From: Sulfuricella denitrificans skB26
GTDB lineage: Bacteria > Pseudomonadota > Gammaproteobacteria > Burkholderiales > Sulfuricellaceae
Direction: 5' to 3'
Length of the DNA: 64,000 nucleotides
Assembly: GCF_000297055.2 (NCBI RefSeq)
Contig: NC_022357.1
Coordinates: 1,933,501-1,997,500 of the forward strand
Both the position numbers and the translations under genes were made by a program. The notes under the pieces are model-generated. The model was not told the origin of the DNA and did no database searches. It saw nothing but the letters and a program-made list of their open reading frames with translations. Shown in pieces: positions 28,216 to 36,607 of this stretch (position 1 is the stretch's first letter; every line of letters starts with the position of its first letter).

Positions 28216-28950
28216 TCATACCTTGATGTAAACCCAGTCCTGCTTCAGACGCAAGGTGATCTGGTCCAAGGCGGAGGAGGCAACCCCTGTATGCGGTAGC
28301 AGTTGTACGTCCACCCCTTTTCCCTGGAGTTTCTTGATGGTCTGGCTGCAGGCTATGAACCCGAGGTTAGGATATTTTTCTTGCATCAAGCCGATACGCT
28401 TGGCATAGGGAGAGACATCCGCGCGCAACAAATCTACCCCCCCACCATTGGCAACGATTTCAATCTGGAGCTTTCGACCGGACCGTCGATAGCTGTCCAG
28501 CAGGTTCTCAGTTTCGTCCAGCGCTGTTTTGAGCCGGATTGGATTGGATGAACTCACGTGAACTATGAATTTTTGGGACTCCGCCCCGACATCGTTGCGC
28601 TGCGCGCTCTGGAGCAGGCGCGTCATTTCTTTGTCGCCCCCCATCCCTGTCCAGGTGTGGGCAAACCAGCCGGAGGCTGCGCCGATGCTCAGCAGCAGGC
28701 AAGCAGCCAGCGCCTGAAGATGGGACGCGCGGAAACGCCGCCCTTTCACCGCCGATCTGCCCGGGGCAGGAGGGTGCTCGTAGGCGTGCCGCATCCTCTC
28801 CTTCAGCCCGCGCAGCTCACACACCCGTTCCTTCAGCGCATCATCATGTTCGATCGCATCGAACGCCTGGCTTTTCTCAGCCCCGTCGAGTTGATCATCC
28901 ACAAACGCATTGAGGAATTCATCTGAAACGCCTTGATCATTCTGCTTCAT
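28216..28950 (-). CDS. Transmembrane anti-sigma factor fused to a DsrE-like periplasmic domain
   Basis: A 244-residue protein from ATG 28950 (AGGAG seven bases upstream). Residues 1-60 look like an anti-sigma domain without the zinc-binding H-x3-C-x2-C set (FLNAFVDDQLDGAEKSQAF). One membrane helix spans about 78-96 (LQALAACLLLSIGAASGWF). Residues 127-244 align with the secreted DsrE-like protein at 29695-30150: KFIVHVSSSNP against KVVFQVSAGDP, and IACSQT (C201) against VACENT, both ending near a WVYI/YAYI motif. It overlaps the sigma gene by ATGA. The fusion suggests the DsrE-like domain is the periplasmic sensor; that is inference. Confidence 0.8.
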   Translation of the reverse strand: MKQNDQGVSDEFLNAFVDDQLDGAEKSQAFDAIEHDDALKERVCELRGLKERMRHAYEHPPAPGRSAVKGRRFRASHLQALAACLLLSIGAASGWFAHTWTGMGGDKEMTRLLQSAQRNDVGAESQKFIVHVSSSNPIRLKTALDETENLLDSYRRSGRKLQIEIVANGGGVDLLRADVSPYAKRIGLMQEKYPNLGFIACSQTIKKLQGKGVDVQLLPHTGVASSALDQITLRLKQDWVYIKV

Positions 28951-29507
28951 TTTATTCTCCTGATTCGGCTGATCTGCGCAGACTGCACTGGGGCAAGCTC
29001 CTGCAACATCTCCTTCAACGCCCGCCGCGCTCGACACAAACGGCTCATCACGGTGCCAACCGGAATTTCCAGGATGGTGGCAACCTCGGCATAGGAAAAT
29101 TCTTCCAGATCCACCAGCGTCAGAACCTGGCGCTGGCCCATCGCGAGCCGTGCTACCGCCCCGCGCACTCGCCCCACAATCTGGGTCTGCGCATGCTCAT
29201 CTTCAGGTGTGGTTTCGTGCACACAGCGGTAATCCTCAATTTCATCAATATCCTCCATCTCCCGGTGTTGCCGGAAATGATCGCGCCAGCAGTTGGTCAA
29301 AATACTGAACAGCCAACTATTCAGCATTTTCGGATCGCGCAACTGACCGTAATTTTTCAGCGCCTTGGACAGGGTTTCCTGTACCAGGTCGTCTGCCAGC
29401 GCCGCGTCATGACTCCAGGAGTATGCAACCCGGTATAGACGCACTCGGCTTTGCTCCAATTGGTCGTGGAAGGTATGAGAGCGACTGAACAGGGAAAGGA
29501 TTTTCAT
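28947..29507 (-). CDS. ECF-type RNA polymerase sigma factor
   Basis: A 186-residue extracytoplasmic-function sigma factor. Region 2 reads LADDLVQETLSKALKNYGQL and WLFSILTNCWRDHFR; region 4 reads LVDLEEFSYAEVATILEIPV then GTVMSRLCRARRALKEML, a clear helix-turn-helix. I chose ATG 29507; an in-frame GTG/ATG at 29576-29579 would add 24 residues, and neither has a good ribosome site. It is translationally coupled to the anti-sigma gene and divergent from the DsrE/porin operon, its likely target. Confidence 0.9.
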   Translation of the reverse strand: MKILSLFSRSHTFHDQLEQSRVRLYRVAYSWSHDAALADDLVQETLSKALKNYGQLRDPKMLNSWLFSILTNCWRDHFRQHREMEDIDEIEDYRCVHETTPEDEHAQTQIVGRVRGAVARLAMGQRQVLTLVDLEEFSYAEVATILEIPVGTVMSRLCRARRALKEMLQELAPVQSAQISRIRRIK

Positions 29508-29609
29508 CGTATCGGAAGATCGGCCTGAAAATTGATCATAAAGTATACGACGTGGCAGCCAACTAAAATATTCCATCACCGGCGAATTATTTAATTTTTA
29601 AAAAAATTC

Positions 29610-29636
29610 GGAATAAATGCCTTGTCCCAGCCGTCT
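29610..29636 (+). promoter_or_regulatory. ECF-type promoter candidate upstream of the DsrE-like gene
   Basis: GGAATAAA (29610-29617) followed 14 bases later by CGTCTT (29632-29637) resembles ECF promoters with a GGAA-type -35 and a GTC-type -10. It reads toward the DsrE-like gene, about 60 bases before its ATG. A short inverted repeat (GTAGC/GCTAC, about 29647-29664) lies in the leader. Confidence 0.5.
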
Positions 29637-29694
29637 TCAATTGTAGTAGCAGTACACCGCTACAACTCACATTACAAACAGGAGACAACACCAA

Positions 29695-30150
29695 ATGAAA
29701 ATTTTACGTCAATTCCAGCACATGGTCGCCGCTTCCGCGCTGGCACTGTCCTTTGCTTCTAGCGCCGCCCAGGCCGTCGATGCTCCCGCCCCGCAAGCTA
29801 CCGCGGATAAGCAAAAAGTGGTATTCCAGGTCAGCGCAGGCGACCCGAAAATATGGAACCTTGCACTCAACAACGCCAAGAACGTACAGCAAGAACTTGG
29901 TGCGCAAAACGCCGACATCGAAATCGTGGTCTATGGCCCCGGAATCGGCATGCTCAAATTCGATTCCGCGGTCGCAAACCGTATCGATGAAGCCGTCGGA
30001 AGCGGCGTCAAGATCGTCGCCTGCGAGAACACCATGAAGGCACAGAACCTCACCAAGGACGACATGCTCTCATCCCTTAGCTATGTACCGGCTGGCGTGA
30101 TCGAACTGATGAAAAAACAGAAAGAAGGCTACGCCTACATTCGCCCCTAA
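29695..30150 (+). CDS. Exported DsrE-family protein
   Basis: A 151-residue protein with a signal peptide (ASALALSFASSAAQA) and a single DsrE-like domain. VVFQVSAGDPKIW, IEIVVYGPGIGML and VKIVACENTMKAQNL are typical; C110 sits where DsrE-type proteins carry their sulfur-handling cysteine. ACAGGAGAC precedes the ATG. It is followed by a porin gene and faces a sigma/anti-sigma pair whose anti-sigma carries the same domain. The function is not known; a sulfur or thiol role in the periplasm is inferred. Confidence 0.87.
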   Translation: MKILRQFQHMVAASALALSFASSAAQAVDAPAPQATADKQKVVFQVSAGDPKIWNLALNNAKNVQQELGAQNADIEIVVYGPGIGMLKFDSAVANRIDEAVGSGVKIVACENTMKAQNLTKDDMLSSLSYVPAGVIELMKKQKEGYAYIRP

Positions 30151-30208
30151 AACGGCAAAGCGCGTAGACCGACCAAATTAAAATTCAAATACCCTTCAGG
30201 AGAGGACA

Positions 30209-31615
30209 ATGAAAAAAACCCTACTGGTGACCGCAATGGTCGCCGCTTTCGCGCATGCACCCGCCTCATTCGCCACCAACTGGTTCCAGCTGCAGAACAA
30301 CGAGCAGCCGGGCGCTGCGCCCTATACTTTCTGGGGCTTCATCCAGCCCACCTATACGCATAACGAAGGCGGGACAGTCAGCGGTATTCCCGCGACGGTC
30401 GTATCCCCGGTAAACGGCGCCAATGTTGCAGTTCCGGCGGGGCTTCGGGCTTACAATGGACAAACTGCCCTGTTCAATCTGGTGGGACCTGATCTATCCC
30501 ACAGCGACCAGTTGCAAATGTTTCGCGCACGCCCCGGGGTGCGCGGCGTGATTCCTGGAACGGACGAGAAAATCAATTATTTCGTCCTCGCCGAACTCGG
30601 CAATAACGCCCTGACCCGTGAAAGGCAAGCCGTACTTACTGACGCCACGGTAACCTTGAATTACATCCCCGGCGCGCGCATTCGTGTCGGCCTGGGCCGC
30701 CTCCCGCTCGGCGAGGAAGCCATGCAAGGCGTCCAGATCATGGATTACATCAACTTCACCACCGTCACCGACCAGTTACTCAATGAACGTTTCGTGGAAT
30801 CCTACGCAAATGCATCGCGCACCCATGCTGCAGTGGTGGGCGCGCCGATGGCGATGTCAAAACTCAATGGTGCATTTGGCGGCTATCGCGACGTCGGTGT
30901 CGAAGTGTACGACTGGTTCAACCGGGGCAGATGGGAATATACCTATGCGGTGATGGCCAGCCAGGCCAATGGCATTAGTTTCGGCGACGACCTCAACAGC
31001 GGCAACCACGATGTGACGGCGCGCGTACAGGCCTCCTACGTGTTCCAGGGGGCCGGCCCGAAACGCGAAGACGTCACGGCTTACGCCTGGCATCAGGACG
31101 GCAAGCGCGCCTTTGGCGGCACCGACTACACCCGCATCCGCGAAGGCATCGGCGCCAAATACCTGCGCAACGGCGTACGGGTCAGCGGCGAATACATACG
31201 CGCCAAAGGCATGATCTATGTCGCCCCCACACCGCAATTCAACGACATCGGCGCCCCTGCCTATGAACCGGTTGATTATGTGGCGCTTGACTCCAGCAAC
31301 AAGGCCGACGGCTATTATCTGGAGACGGGCTGGAAGTTTGCGCCAAAATGGGAAGTGGACCTGCGCTATGACGAACTCAGCAAAATGACGAATTCGGCCT
31401 ACGACGAACGCAAAGCCACCACCTGGACCCTGGGCGGCCAGTATTTCTACAGTCCCAAGGTACGCTTTGTGCTGAATTATGAAATCCGCGACATCAAGGT
31501 CGTTCACCCTGAGGCGCAATTGACCAACGGGCAAAAAATCCAGGGTACCGCTGCTGGAATTATTGGCGGTTCAGTCGGCAACCGGCTCAGCGCACAGATG
31601 ACCTGGATTTTCTGA
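30209..31615 (+). CDS. Outer-membrane porin-like beta-barrel protein
   Basis: A 468-residue exported protein. The signal peptide ends near APASFATNW. The body is rich in amphipathic strands with aromatic girdle residues (TPWTL-like YVFQGAGP, GYYLETGWKFAPKWEVDLRY) and ends in a terminal phenylalanine (SAQMTWIF), the barrel-assembly signal. It resembles phosphate-selective or general porins, but I cannot assign the substrate. It is 58 bases after the DsrE-like gene with AGGAGAGG upstream, so both are probably one transcript. Confidence 0.8.
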   Translation: MKKTLLVTAMVAAFAHAPASFATNWFQLQNNEQPGAAPYTFWGFIQPTYTHNEGGTVSGIPATVVSPVNGANVAVPAGLRAYNGQTALFNLVGPDLSHSDQLQMFRARPGVRGVIPGTDEKINYFVLAELGNNALTRERQAVLTDATVTLNYIPGARIRVGLGRLPLGEEAMQGVQIMDYINFTTVTDQLLNERFVESYANASRTHAAVVGAPMAMSKLNGAFGGYRDVGVEVYDWFNRGRWEYTYAVMASQANGISFGDDLNSGNHDVTARVQASYVFQGAGPKREDVTAYAWHQDGKRAFGGTDYTRIREGIGAKYLRNGVRVSGEYIRAKGMIYVAPTPQFNDIGAPAYEPVDYVALDSSNKADGYYLETGWKFAPKWEVDLRYDELSKMTNSAYDERKATTWTLGGQYFYSPKVRFVLNYEIRDIKVVHPEAQLTNGQKIQGTAAGIIGGSVGNRLSAQMTWIF

Positions 31616-31638
31616 CAATACCCGTAGCACCTCTGCAC

Positions 31639-31678
31639 GGGGCCGCGAGCCCGGTCTTTCTGGCCGGATCGCGGCCCC
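31639..31678 (+). terminator. Strong hairpin after the porin gene
   Basis: A 10-bp perfect GC-rich stem (GGGGCCGCGA at 31639-31648 with TCGCGGCCCC at 31669-31678) and a CCGG inner stem, followed by TTCT. It lies 24 bases after the porin stop, in place for a terminator, though the T-tract is short. Confidence 0.6.
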
Positions 31679-31735
31679 TTCTCCATTGCGAATTGCCGGC
31701 ATGATACAATTTGAACAAAATTCAAGGTGATGCTC

Positions 31736-33379
31736 ATGCCGGCCCCAAGCGCAAAAAAATCAAAAAAGTCCCTTAAAGTTCTTTTCGTCACATCTGAAAT
31801 CCACCCCCTGATCAAGACCGGTGGGCTGGCTGATGTCAGCGGCGCATTGCCCGCGGCATTGCGCGAGCTCAGCACGGAAGTGCGAGTGCTGGTGCCGGGT
31901 TACCCGAAAGTGCTGGCCGGCGCCAAGAACAAGCGCCTGCTTCACACCTTCCACGATCTGCCCGAAGCTGACGAAGTACACTTACTATCGGCCTCACTGC
32001 CTGGCAACGGAGTGCCGCTGCTGATCATCGATTGCCCGGTACTCTACCAGCGCGACGGCGGCCCTTACCAGAACCCTGCCGGCGTAGACTGGCCGGACAA
32101 TGCTCAGCGTTTTGCCCTGCTTTCACGGATCGGCGCCATTCTTGGCAGCGATGCCACGCCCCTCTCATTCCGTCCCAACATCGTTCACTGCAACGACTGG
32201 CAAAGTGCACTGGTACCCGCGTTTCTGCGCTTCATGCATGGAAAGAAAGCGGCGACAGTCATGACCATACACAACCTCGCCTTCCAGGGCATCTTCCCGC
32301 CACACGTCGTGACCGAGGTCGGTCTACCGCCGGCATGCTTCAGCATCGAGGGAGTGGAATACTATGGCAATTTCTCCTTTCTCAAGGCCGGCCTCTACTA
32401 TGCCGACCACATTTCCACGGTCAGCCCCACCTACGCGCAGGAAATCCAGCAGGAAGCACTCGGCTTCGGCATGCAGGGTCTGCTCACTCGCCGCAGCAAC
32501 AAACTGACCGGAATCGTCAACGGCATCGACACCAGCGACTGGAATCCAGCCGCTGACCCGCATCTGGTGCAGGGATACGACGCTGGGAACATGGCTGGCA
32601 AGACCGCCAACAAGCTCGCCCTGCAGGAAAAAATGGGGTTGAAGCGCGACCCGGACATCCCGCTGCTCGGCATGATCAGCCGTATCACCCAGCAGAAAGG
32701 CGGGGATCTGCTGCTGGAAATTGCGCCGCAACTGCTGCGAGAAAACGTGCAGATTGTCCTGCTTGGAACCGGCGAAACCGTGCTGGAAAACGGCTTCCGT
32801 AACCTCGACCACGCACATCCGGACAGGGTGGGGGTGACGATCGGCTTTGACGAGGGATTGTCGCATCTGGTCGAAGCCGGCGCAGATCTGTTCCTGATGC
32901 CCTCTCGCTTCGAACCCTGCGGCCTCAACCAGATGTACAGCCAGCGCTATGGCACGCCACCAATCGTGCATGCCACCGGCGGTCTGGCCGACACGGTGGA
33001 GGATGGCGTCACCGGCTTCGTGTTCGAACCGATGACCGCCGAGGCATTTCTGGCCAGCATCAGACGTGCACTCACCACCTACCACGACAAGCAAGCATGG
33101 CACGCCATCCAGCACAACGCCATGACGCGGGATTTCAGCTGGAAAAAAAGCGCCGAGGATTACCTGGCGCTTTATAAAGCAGTCCTGAGTCCTGAGTCTA
33201 CAAATTATCGCGCAGCGATAACCACGCACTCAGGACTTTCTACTCGGCACTCAGCACTGTGCTTCAAAGCCAAACCATCAGCCCCATCTCCAACGGATGA
33301 GTCAGGAGCTCCTGCCAGGGGTAAACGCGGATTTTGTAATCCAGATGACCACACCGGTCCGGGGCCAGATCGAGGGTAA
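31736..33379 (+). CDS. glgA: Glycogen synthase, with a repeat-derived C-terminal tail
   Basis: Transfers glucose from ADP-glucose to glycogen (GT5). The N-terminal KVLFVTSEIHPLIKTGGLAD holds the ADP-glucose K-x-G-G-L motif; VHCNDWQSALVPAF and LFLMPSRFEPCGLNQMYSQR are the other signatures. ATG 31736 has AAGG eight bases upstream; ATG 31730 is an alternative. The conserved protein ends near YLALYKAVL (about 33183). The last 65 or so residues are translated from a palindromic repeat and then from the antisense of the glgP 3' end, ending 116 bases inside glgP. The tail is probably not functional. Confidence 0.93.
   Translation: MPAPSAKKSKKSLKVLFVTSEIHPLIKTGGLADVSGALPAALRELSTEVRVLVPGYPKVLAGAKNKRLLHTFHDLPEADEVHLLSASLPGNGVPLLIIDCPVLYQRDGGPYQNPAGVDWPDNAQRFALLSRIGAILGSDATPLSFRPNIVHCNDWQSALVPAFLRFMHGKKAATVMTIHNLAFQGIFPPHVVTEVGLPPACFSIEGVEYYGNFSFLKAGLYYADHISTVSPTYAQEIQQEALGFGMQGLLTRRSNKLTGIVNGIDTSDWNPAADPHLVQGYDAGNMAGKTANKLALQEKMGLKRDPDIPLLGMISRITQQKGGDLLLEIAPQLLRENVQIVLLGTGETVLENGFRNLDHAHPDRVGVTIGFDEGLSHLVEAGADLFLMPSRFEPCGLNQMYSQRYGTPPIVHATGGLADTVEDGVTGFVFEPMTAEAFLASIRRALTTYHDKQAWHAIQHNAMTRDFSWKKSAEDYLALYKAVLSPESTNYRAAITTHSGLSTRHSALCFKAKPSAPSPTDESGAPARGKRGFCNPDDHTGPGPDRG
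33181..33258. repeat. Heptamer-based palindromic repeat (STRR-like), copy 2, inside the glgA 3' end
   Basis: The left arm has AGTCCTGAGTCCTGAGT (33181-33197). The right arm has ACTCAGGACT and, after a few bases, ACTCGGCACTCAGCACT (33228-33257). In the loop is a perfect small hairpin, TTATCGC/GCGATAA (33205-33221). It uses the same heptamers as the copy at 21025-21120 and lies six bases from the glgP stop. Confidence 0.82.
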
Positions 33380-35822
33380 ACAGATGCTCCCCGGTCGCCT
33401 CGACGAGTCCCTGGAACGAGAAGCTGAAGTGCAGGTAATCCTTCATCTCATTGCGATTAGGGCGACGCATCATCAACTCGACCCTCACATCCTCCGGCGC
33501 CAGGCCGTTCAGTTTCAGGGCAACTTCGAAACGCACTTTGTCCCCAAATTGAATGCGCTTCTTCGGCGTATACAGGCGGCGAATCTCGACACCCTCCCAG
33601 GCGGCGAGGATCTTCATTTTCCAGGCTGAAACATTCTTTGCATTTACGTAGCCATCGCGGGCGTACAGCTCGCCTTGGCGGCTGGCCTGAAGGTAAAAGT
33701 GGGACACGTATTCGCCCACCATCCGGTTTGAATTGAAGCGCGGCAGCAGGGTGCCGATCGAACGCTTGGAACGCCTGATCCATTCCGCCGAGTAGCCCAT
33801 CTTGCCGCGATCGTAGTACTGGGGCACGATACGGTCCTGCAAAATCTCGTAAAAGGTCTGGCTGTCTTCCTTGTTGCGGCGGTAATCGTCCATGTAGGTC
33901 GGTGCCGGTTTGATCGCCCAGCCGTTGGTGCCGTCGTAGCCCTCGCCCCACCAGCCGTCCAGAACCGAGAAATTGATCGCGCCATTGATGCCCGCCTTGA
34001 TACCGGAAGTGCCGCTCGCTTCGAGCGGGTACACCGGGTTGTTGAGCCACACGTCCACACCCGCAACCAGCCTGCGCGCCAGGCCCATATCGTAGCCTTC
34101 CACCAGCAGCACTTTGCCCTCGAATTCCGGCATGTGGGACATCCCCTGAATATGCCGGATCAGATCCTGGCCCGGGCGGTCGGCAGGGTGGGCCTTGCCG
34201 GCAAAAATAAACAGTACCGGACGGTCTGCCTCGGAAATAATCTGACTCAGCCAGGTCGGATCTTCGAACAGCAGCGCGGCGCGCTTGTAGGTGGCAAAGC
34301 GTCGGGCGAAACCGATAGTGAGAACGTTCGGATTGAGAGGATCAATGTGCTTCAGCAGCCTGTCGAGGTGGGCTTCGGAGCCGTTGTTGCGAAAATGCTG
34401 CTGGCTGATGCGAAAGCGCACCAGTTCGAGCATTTGCGACTTGAGCGACTGACGCACGCTCCAGAACAGGTGGTCGGGAATCTCGTCGATACGCTCCCAG
34501 TAGCCCTGCTCGGTAAGATTATGGCGCCACTGGTAGCCGAACTGGTTGTCGAACAGGTCGATCCATTCCTGCGCCAGGAAAGTCGGCATGTGCACGCCGT
34601 TGGTGACGTAGCTCATCGGGTTTTCTTCGGGCACCAACTGCGGCCACTGGCTGGCGCAGATACGCGAGGATACTTCGCCGTGAATGCGGCTGACGCCGTT
34701 GTGAAAGCGCGAGCCGCGTAGCGCCAGGGCGGTCATATTGAAATCCGGCCCATCCGGCGTGCGGCCCAGAGCAAGAAACACTTCGCGGCTGATTTTCAGC
34801 TCATGGCACATGTGCTGGAAATAGTCGCAGACCGTGTTCTCGGCGAAATGATCATGCCCCGCCGGCACCGGCGTGTGGGTGGTAAACACGGTATTGCCGG
34901 CACCCGCTTCCAGCGCGCTGGCGAAATCCAGCCCTTCGGCAACCAGGTAGCGAGCGCGTTCCAGCACCAGGAAGGCGGCATAGCCTTCGTTGATGTGCCA
35001 CACCGTGGGCTTCAGCCCCAGCGCTCTGAGAGCGCGCACACCACCGACGCCAAGGACGATTTCCTGCATGATGCGCATGTTGCTGTCGCCGCCGTAAAGC
35101 TGGTGGGTGATATTGCGATCCTCGGGCGTATTTTCCTCCAGGTCGGTATCGAGCAGGTACAGCATGATGTGGCCGACCCGCACCTGCCATACGTTGGCCT
35201 TCACAATCCGTCCCGGCAGGTCGACGTAAACGTGCATCTCTTTGCCATCCTCCCCCAGAGCGGGAAGGATCGGCAGGTCTTCGAAATCCGAATCGCTATA
35301 AGTGGCGATCTGATTGCCTTCGCCATCGATAATCTGGGAAAAATAGCCTTGGCGGTAAAGCAGTCCAACCGCAACGAAGGGCAGGCGCAGATCACTCGCC
35401 GACTTGCAGTGATCGCCAGCGAGGATGCCGAGACCGCCGGAATAGATCGGAAAACTTTCGTGAAAGCCGAATTCGGCGCAAAAATAGGCGATCAGATCGC
35501 CTTCCTTGAATTGTTCGTGATTACCACCGCGACGTAGCGGTTCGTTGTGGTAAGTATCGTAAGCCGACAGCACGCGATTGACGGTGGCCAGAAAAACCTG
35601 ATCCTCCGCCGCTTCCACCAGGCGCTTTTCATCCACCCGGCGCAGAAACACCTTGGGGTTGTGTCCGACCGCATCCCACAAGCCGGGATGCAGGCGCGCA
35701 AACAATGTCCGGGTCGGCTTGTCCCAGCCGTACCAGAGGTTGTTGGCAAGCTCCTCCAGACGCAACAGCTTGCGCGGAATCTTCGGGTTGACTTCGATAA
35801 CGAAAGTGTTGCCCTGCTTCAT
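33264..35822 (-). CDS. glgP: Alpha-glucan phosphorylase, DUF3417-type (GT35)
   Basis: Releases glucose-1-phosphate from glycogen. The 852 residues begin with the DUF3417 module (RLEELANNLWYGWDKPTRTL) of the non-muscle-type phosphorylases. The catalytic part has HINEGYAAFLVLER, FTTHTPVPAGHD, VWLNNPVYPLEASGTSGIKA (probable PLP lysine in GIKA) and NFSVLDGWWGEGY. It is full length. GCAGGG-type sequence before the ATG is weak. The stop is next to the repeat that invaded glgA; upstream a nonamer repeat separates it from orn. Confidence 0.93.
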   Translation of the reverse strand: MKQGNTFVIEVNPKIPRKLLRLEELANNLWYGWDKPTRTLFARLHPGLWDAVGHNPKVFLRRVDEKRLVEAAEDQVFLATVNRVLSAYDTYHNEPLRRGGNHEQFKEGDLIAYFCAEFGFHESFPIYSGGLGILAGDHCKSASDLRLPFVAVGLLYRQGYFSQIIDGEGNQIATYSDSDFEDLPILPALGEDGKEMHVYVDLPGRIVKANVWQVRVGHIMLYLLDTDLEENTPEDRNITHQLYGGDSNMRIMQEIVLGVGGVRALRALGLKPTVWHINEGYAAFLVLERARYLVAEGLDFASALEAGAGNTVFTTHTPVPAGHDHFAENTVCDYFQHMCHELKISREVFLALGRTPDGPDFNMTALALRGSRFHNGVSRIHGEVSSRICASQWPQLVPEENPMSYVTNGVHMPTFLAQEWIDLFDNQFGYQWRHNLTEQGYWERIDEIPDHLFWSVRQSLKSQMLELVRFRISQQHFRNNGSEAHLDRLLKHIDPLNPNVLTIGFARRFATYKRAALLFEDPTWLSQIISEADRPVLFIFAGKAHPADRPGQDLIRHIQGMSHMPEFEGKVLLVEGYDMGLARRLVAGVDVWLNNPVYPLEASGTSGIKAGINGAINFSVLDGWWGEGYDGTNGWAIKPAPTYMDDYRRNKEDSQTFYEILQDRIVPQYYDRGKMGYSAEWIRRSKRSIGTLLPRFNSNRMVGEYVSHFYLQASRQGELYARDGYVNAKNVSAWKMKILAAWEGVEIRRLYTPKKRIQFGDKVRFEVALKLNGLAPEDVRVELMMRRPNRNEMKDYLHFSFSFQGLVEATGEHLFTLDLAPDRCGHLDYKIRVYPWQELLTHPLEMGLMVWL

Positions 35823-35857
35823 GCTGATTCCTTAAATCTTTGCTAAAAAAGACGATT

Positions 35858-35985
35858 CACCGCGGAGGACGCAGAGGGCGCGGAGAAATTCAAAAGCTAC
35901 GCGCTATTGCGCGCTCACAAAGGCAGGCCTGATATAAGCTCTTGTTTTTGTTTTTCCTCTGCATCCTCCGCGTCCTCTGAGGTTC
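35858..35985. repeat. Nonamer-based palindromic intergenic repeat, copy 2
   Basis: The left arm (35858-35888) contains CGCGGAGGACGCAGAGG; the right arm (about 35952-35985) contains CCTCTGCATCCTCCGCG and more. The arms match those at 19166-19242, but the loop of roughly 60 bases is different. The element fills the gap between glgP and orn. Confidence 0.75.
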
Positions 35986-36001
35986 AATAGCTTTTTACAA
36001 C

Positions 36002-36550
36002 CTATTCCAGCCGAAGGAAATTCTCCCGGTAATACCTCATCTCGCCGATGGATTCATACACATCGGCCAGCGCGGTATGGTTGTTCTCCTTCTTGAAACC
36101 GCCGTAAACCTGCGGCCTCCAGCGCTTGGCCAGTTCCTTCAGGGTGCTCACGTCGAGGTTGCGATAGTGGAAATAATCCTCGAGCTTGGGCATGTAGTTC
36201 GCCATGAAACGGCGATCCTGGCAGATCGAATTGCCGCACATCGGCGATTTTTTCCCCGGTACGTACTCCTTCAGGAACTCGATCAGTTGGGCTTCGACGG
36301 CGGCATCATCCAGTTTCGATGCTTTGACCTTGTCGATCAGGCCGGATTTGCCATGAGTCGCCGTATTCCAGGCGTCCATGCCATTCAGCACTTCATCGGA
36401 CTGGTGCACGACCAGTACCGGCGCTTCGGCGATGGTCTCCAGATTGGAGTCGGTGATCACCAGCGCGATTTCGATGATGCGATCCCGTTCGGGAACCAAC
36501 CCGGACATCTCCATGTCGATCCAGATGAGGCGATTGCTGTCTTGTGCCAT
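36002..36550 (-). CDS. orn: Oligoribonuclease
   Basis: A 3'-5' exoribonuclease that degrades di- to pentanucleotides, including pGpG from cyclic-di-GMP breakdown. The DEDDh motifs are visible: [37 protein letters not shown] and [20 protein letters not shown]. At 182 residues it is full length. It is divergent from the M48 protease gene, 57 bases apart. Confidence 0.97.
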   Translation of the reverse strand: MAQDSNRLIWIDMEMSGLVPERDRIIEIALVITDSNLETIAEAPVLVVHQSDEVLNGMDAWNTATHGKSGLIDKVKASKLDDAAVEAQLIEFLKEYVPGKKSPMCGNSICQDRRFMANYMPKLEDYFHYRNLDVSTLKELAKRWRPQVYGGFKKENNHTALADVYESIGEMRYYRENFLRLE

Positions 36551-36607
36551 AATGGAAACCTAGTAACCTAAAGTGATGTATTTTAGCCCGAAACCACACG
36601 TGACTCC

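Noticed and set aside
29508-29579. Longer sigma factor starting at 29576 or 29579.
   Set aside because: No ribosome site and the extra residues are outside the conserved sigma regions; kept as an alternative only.
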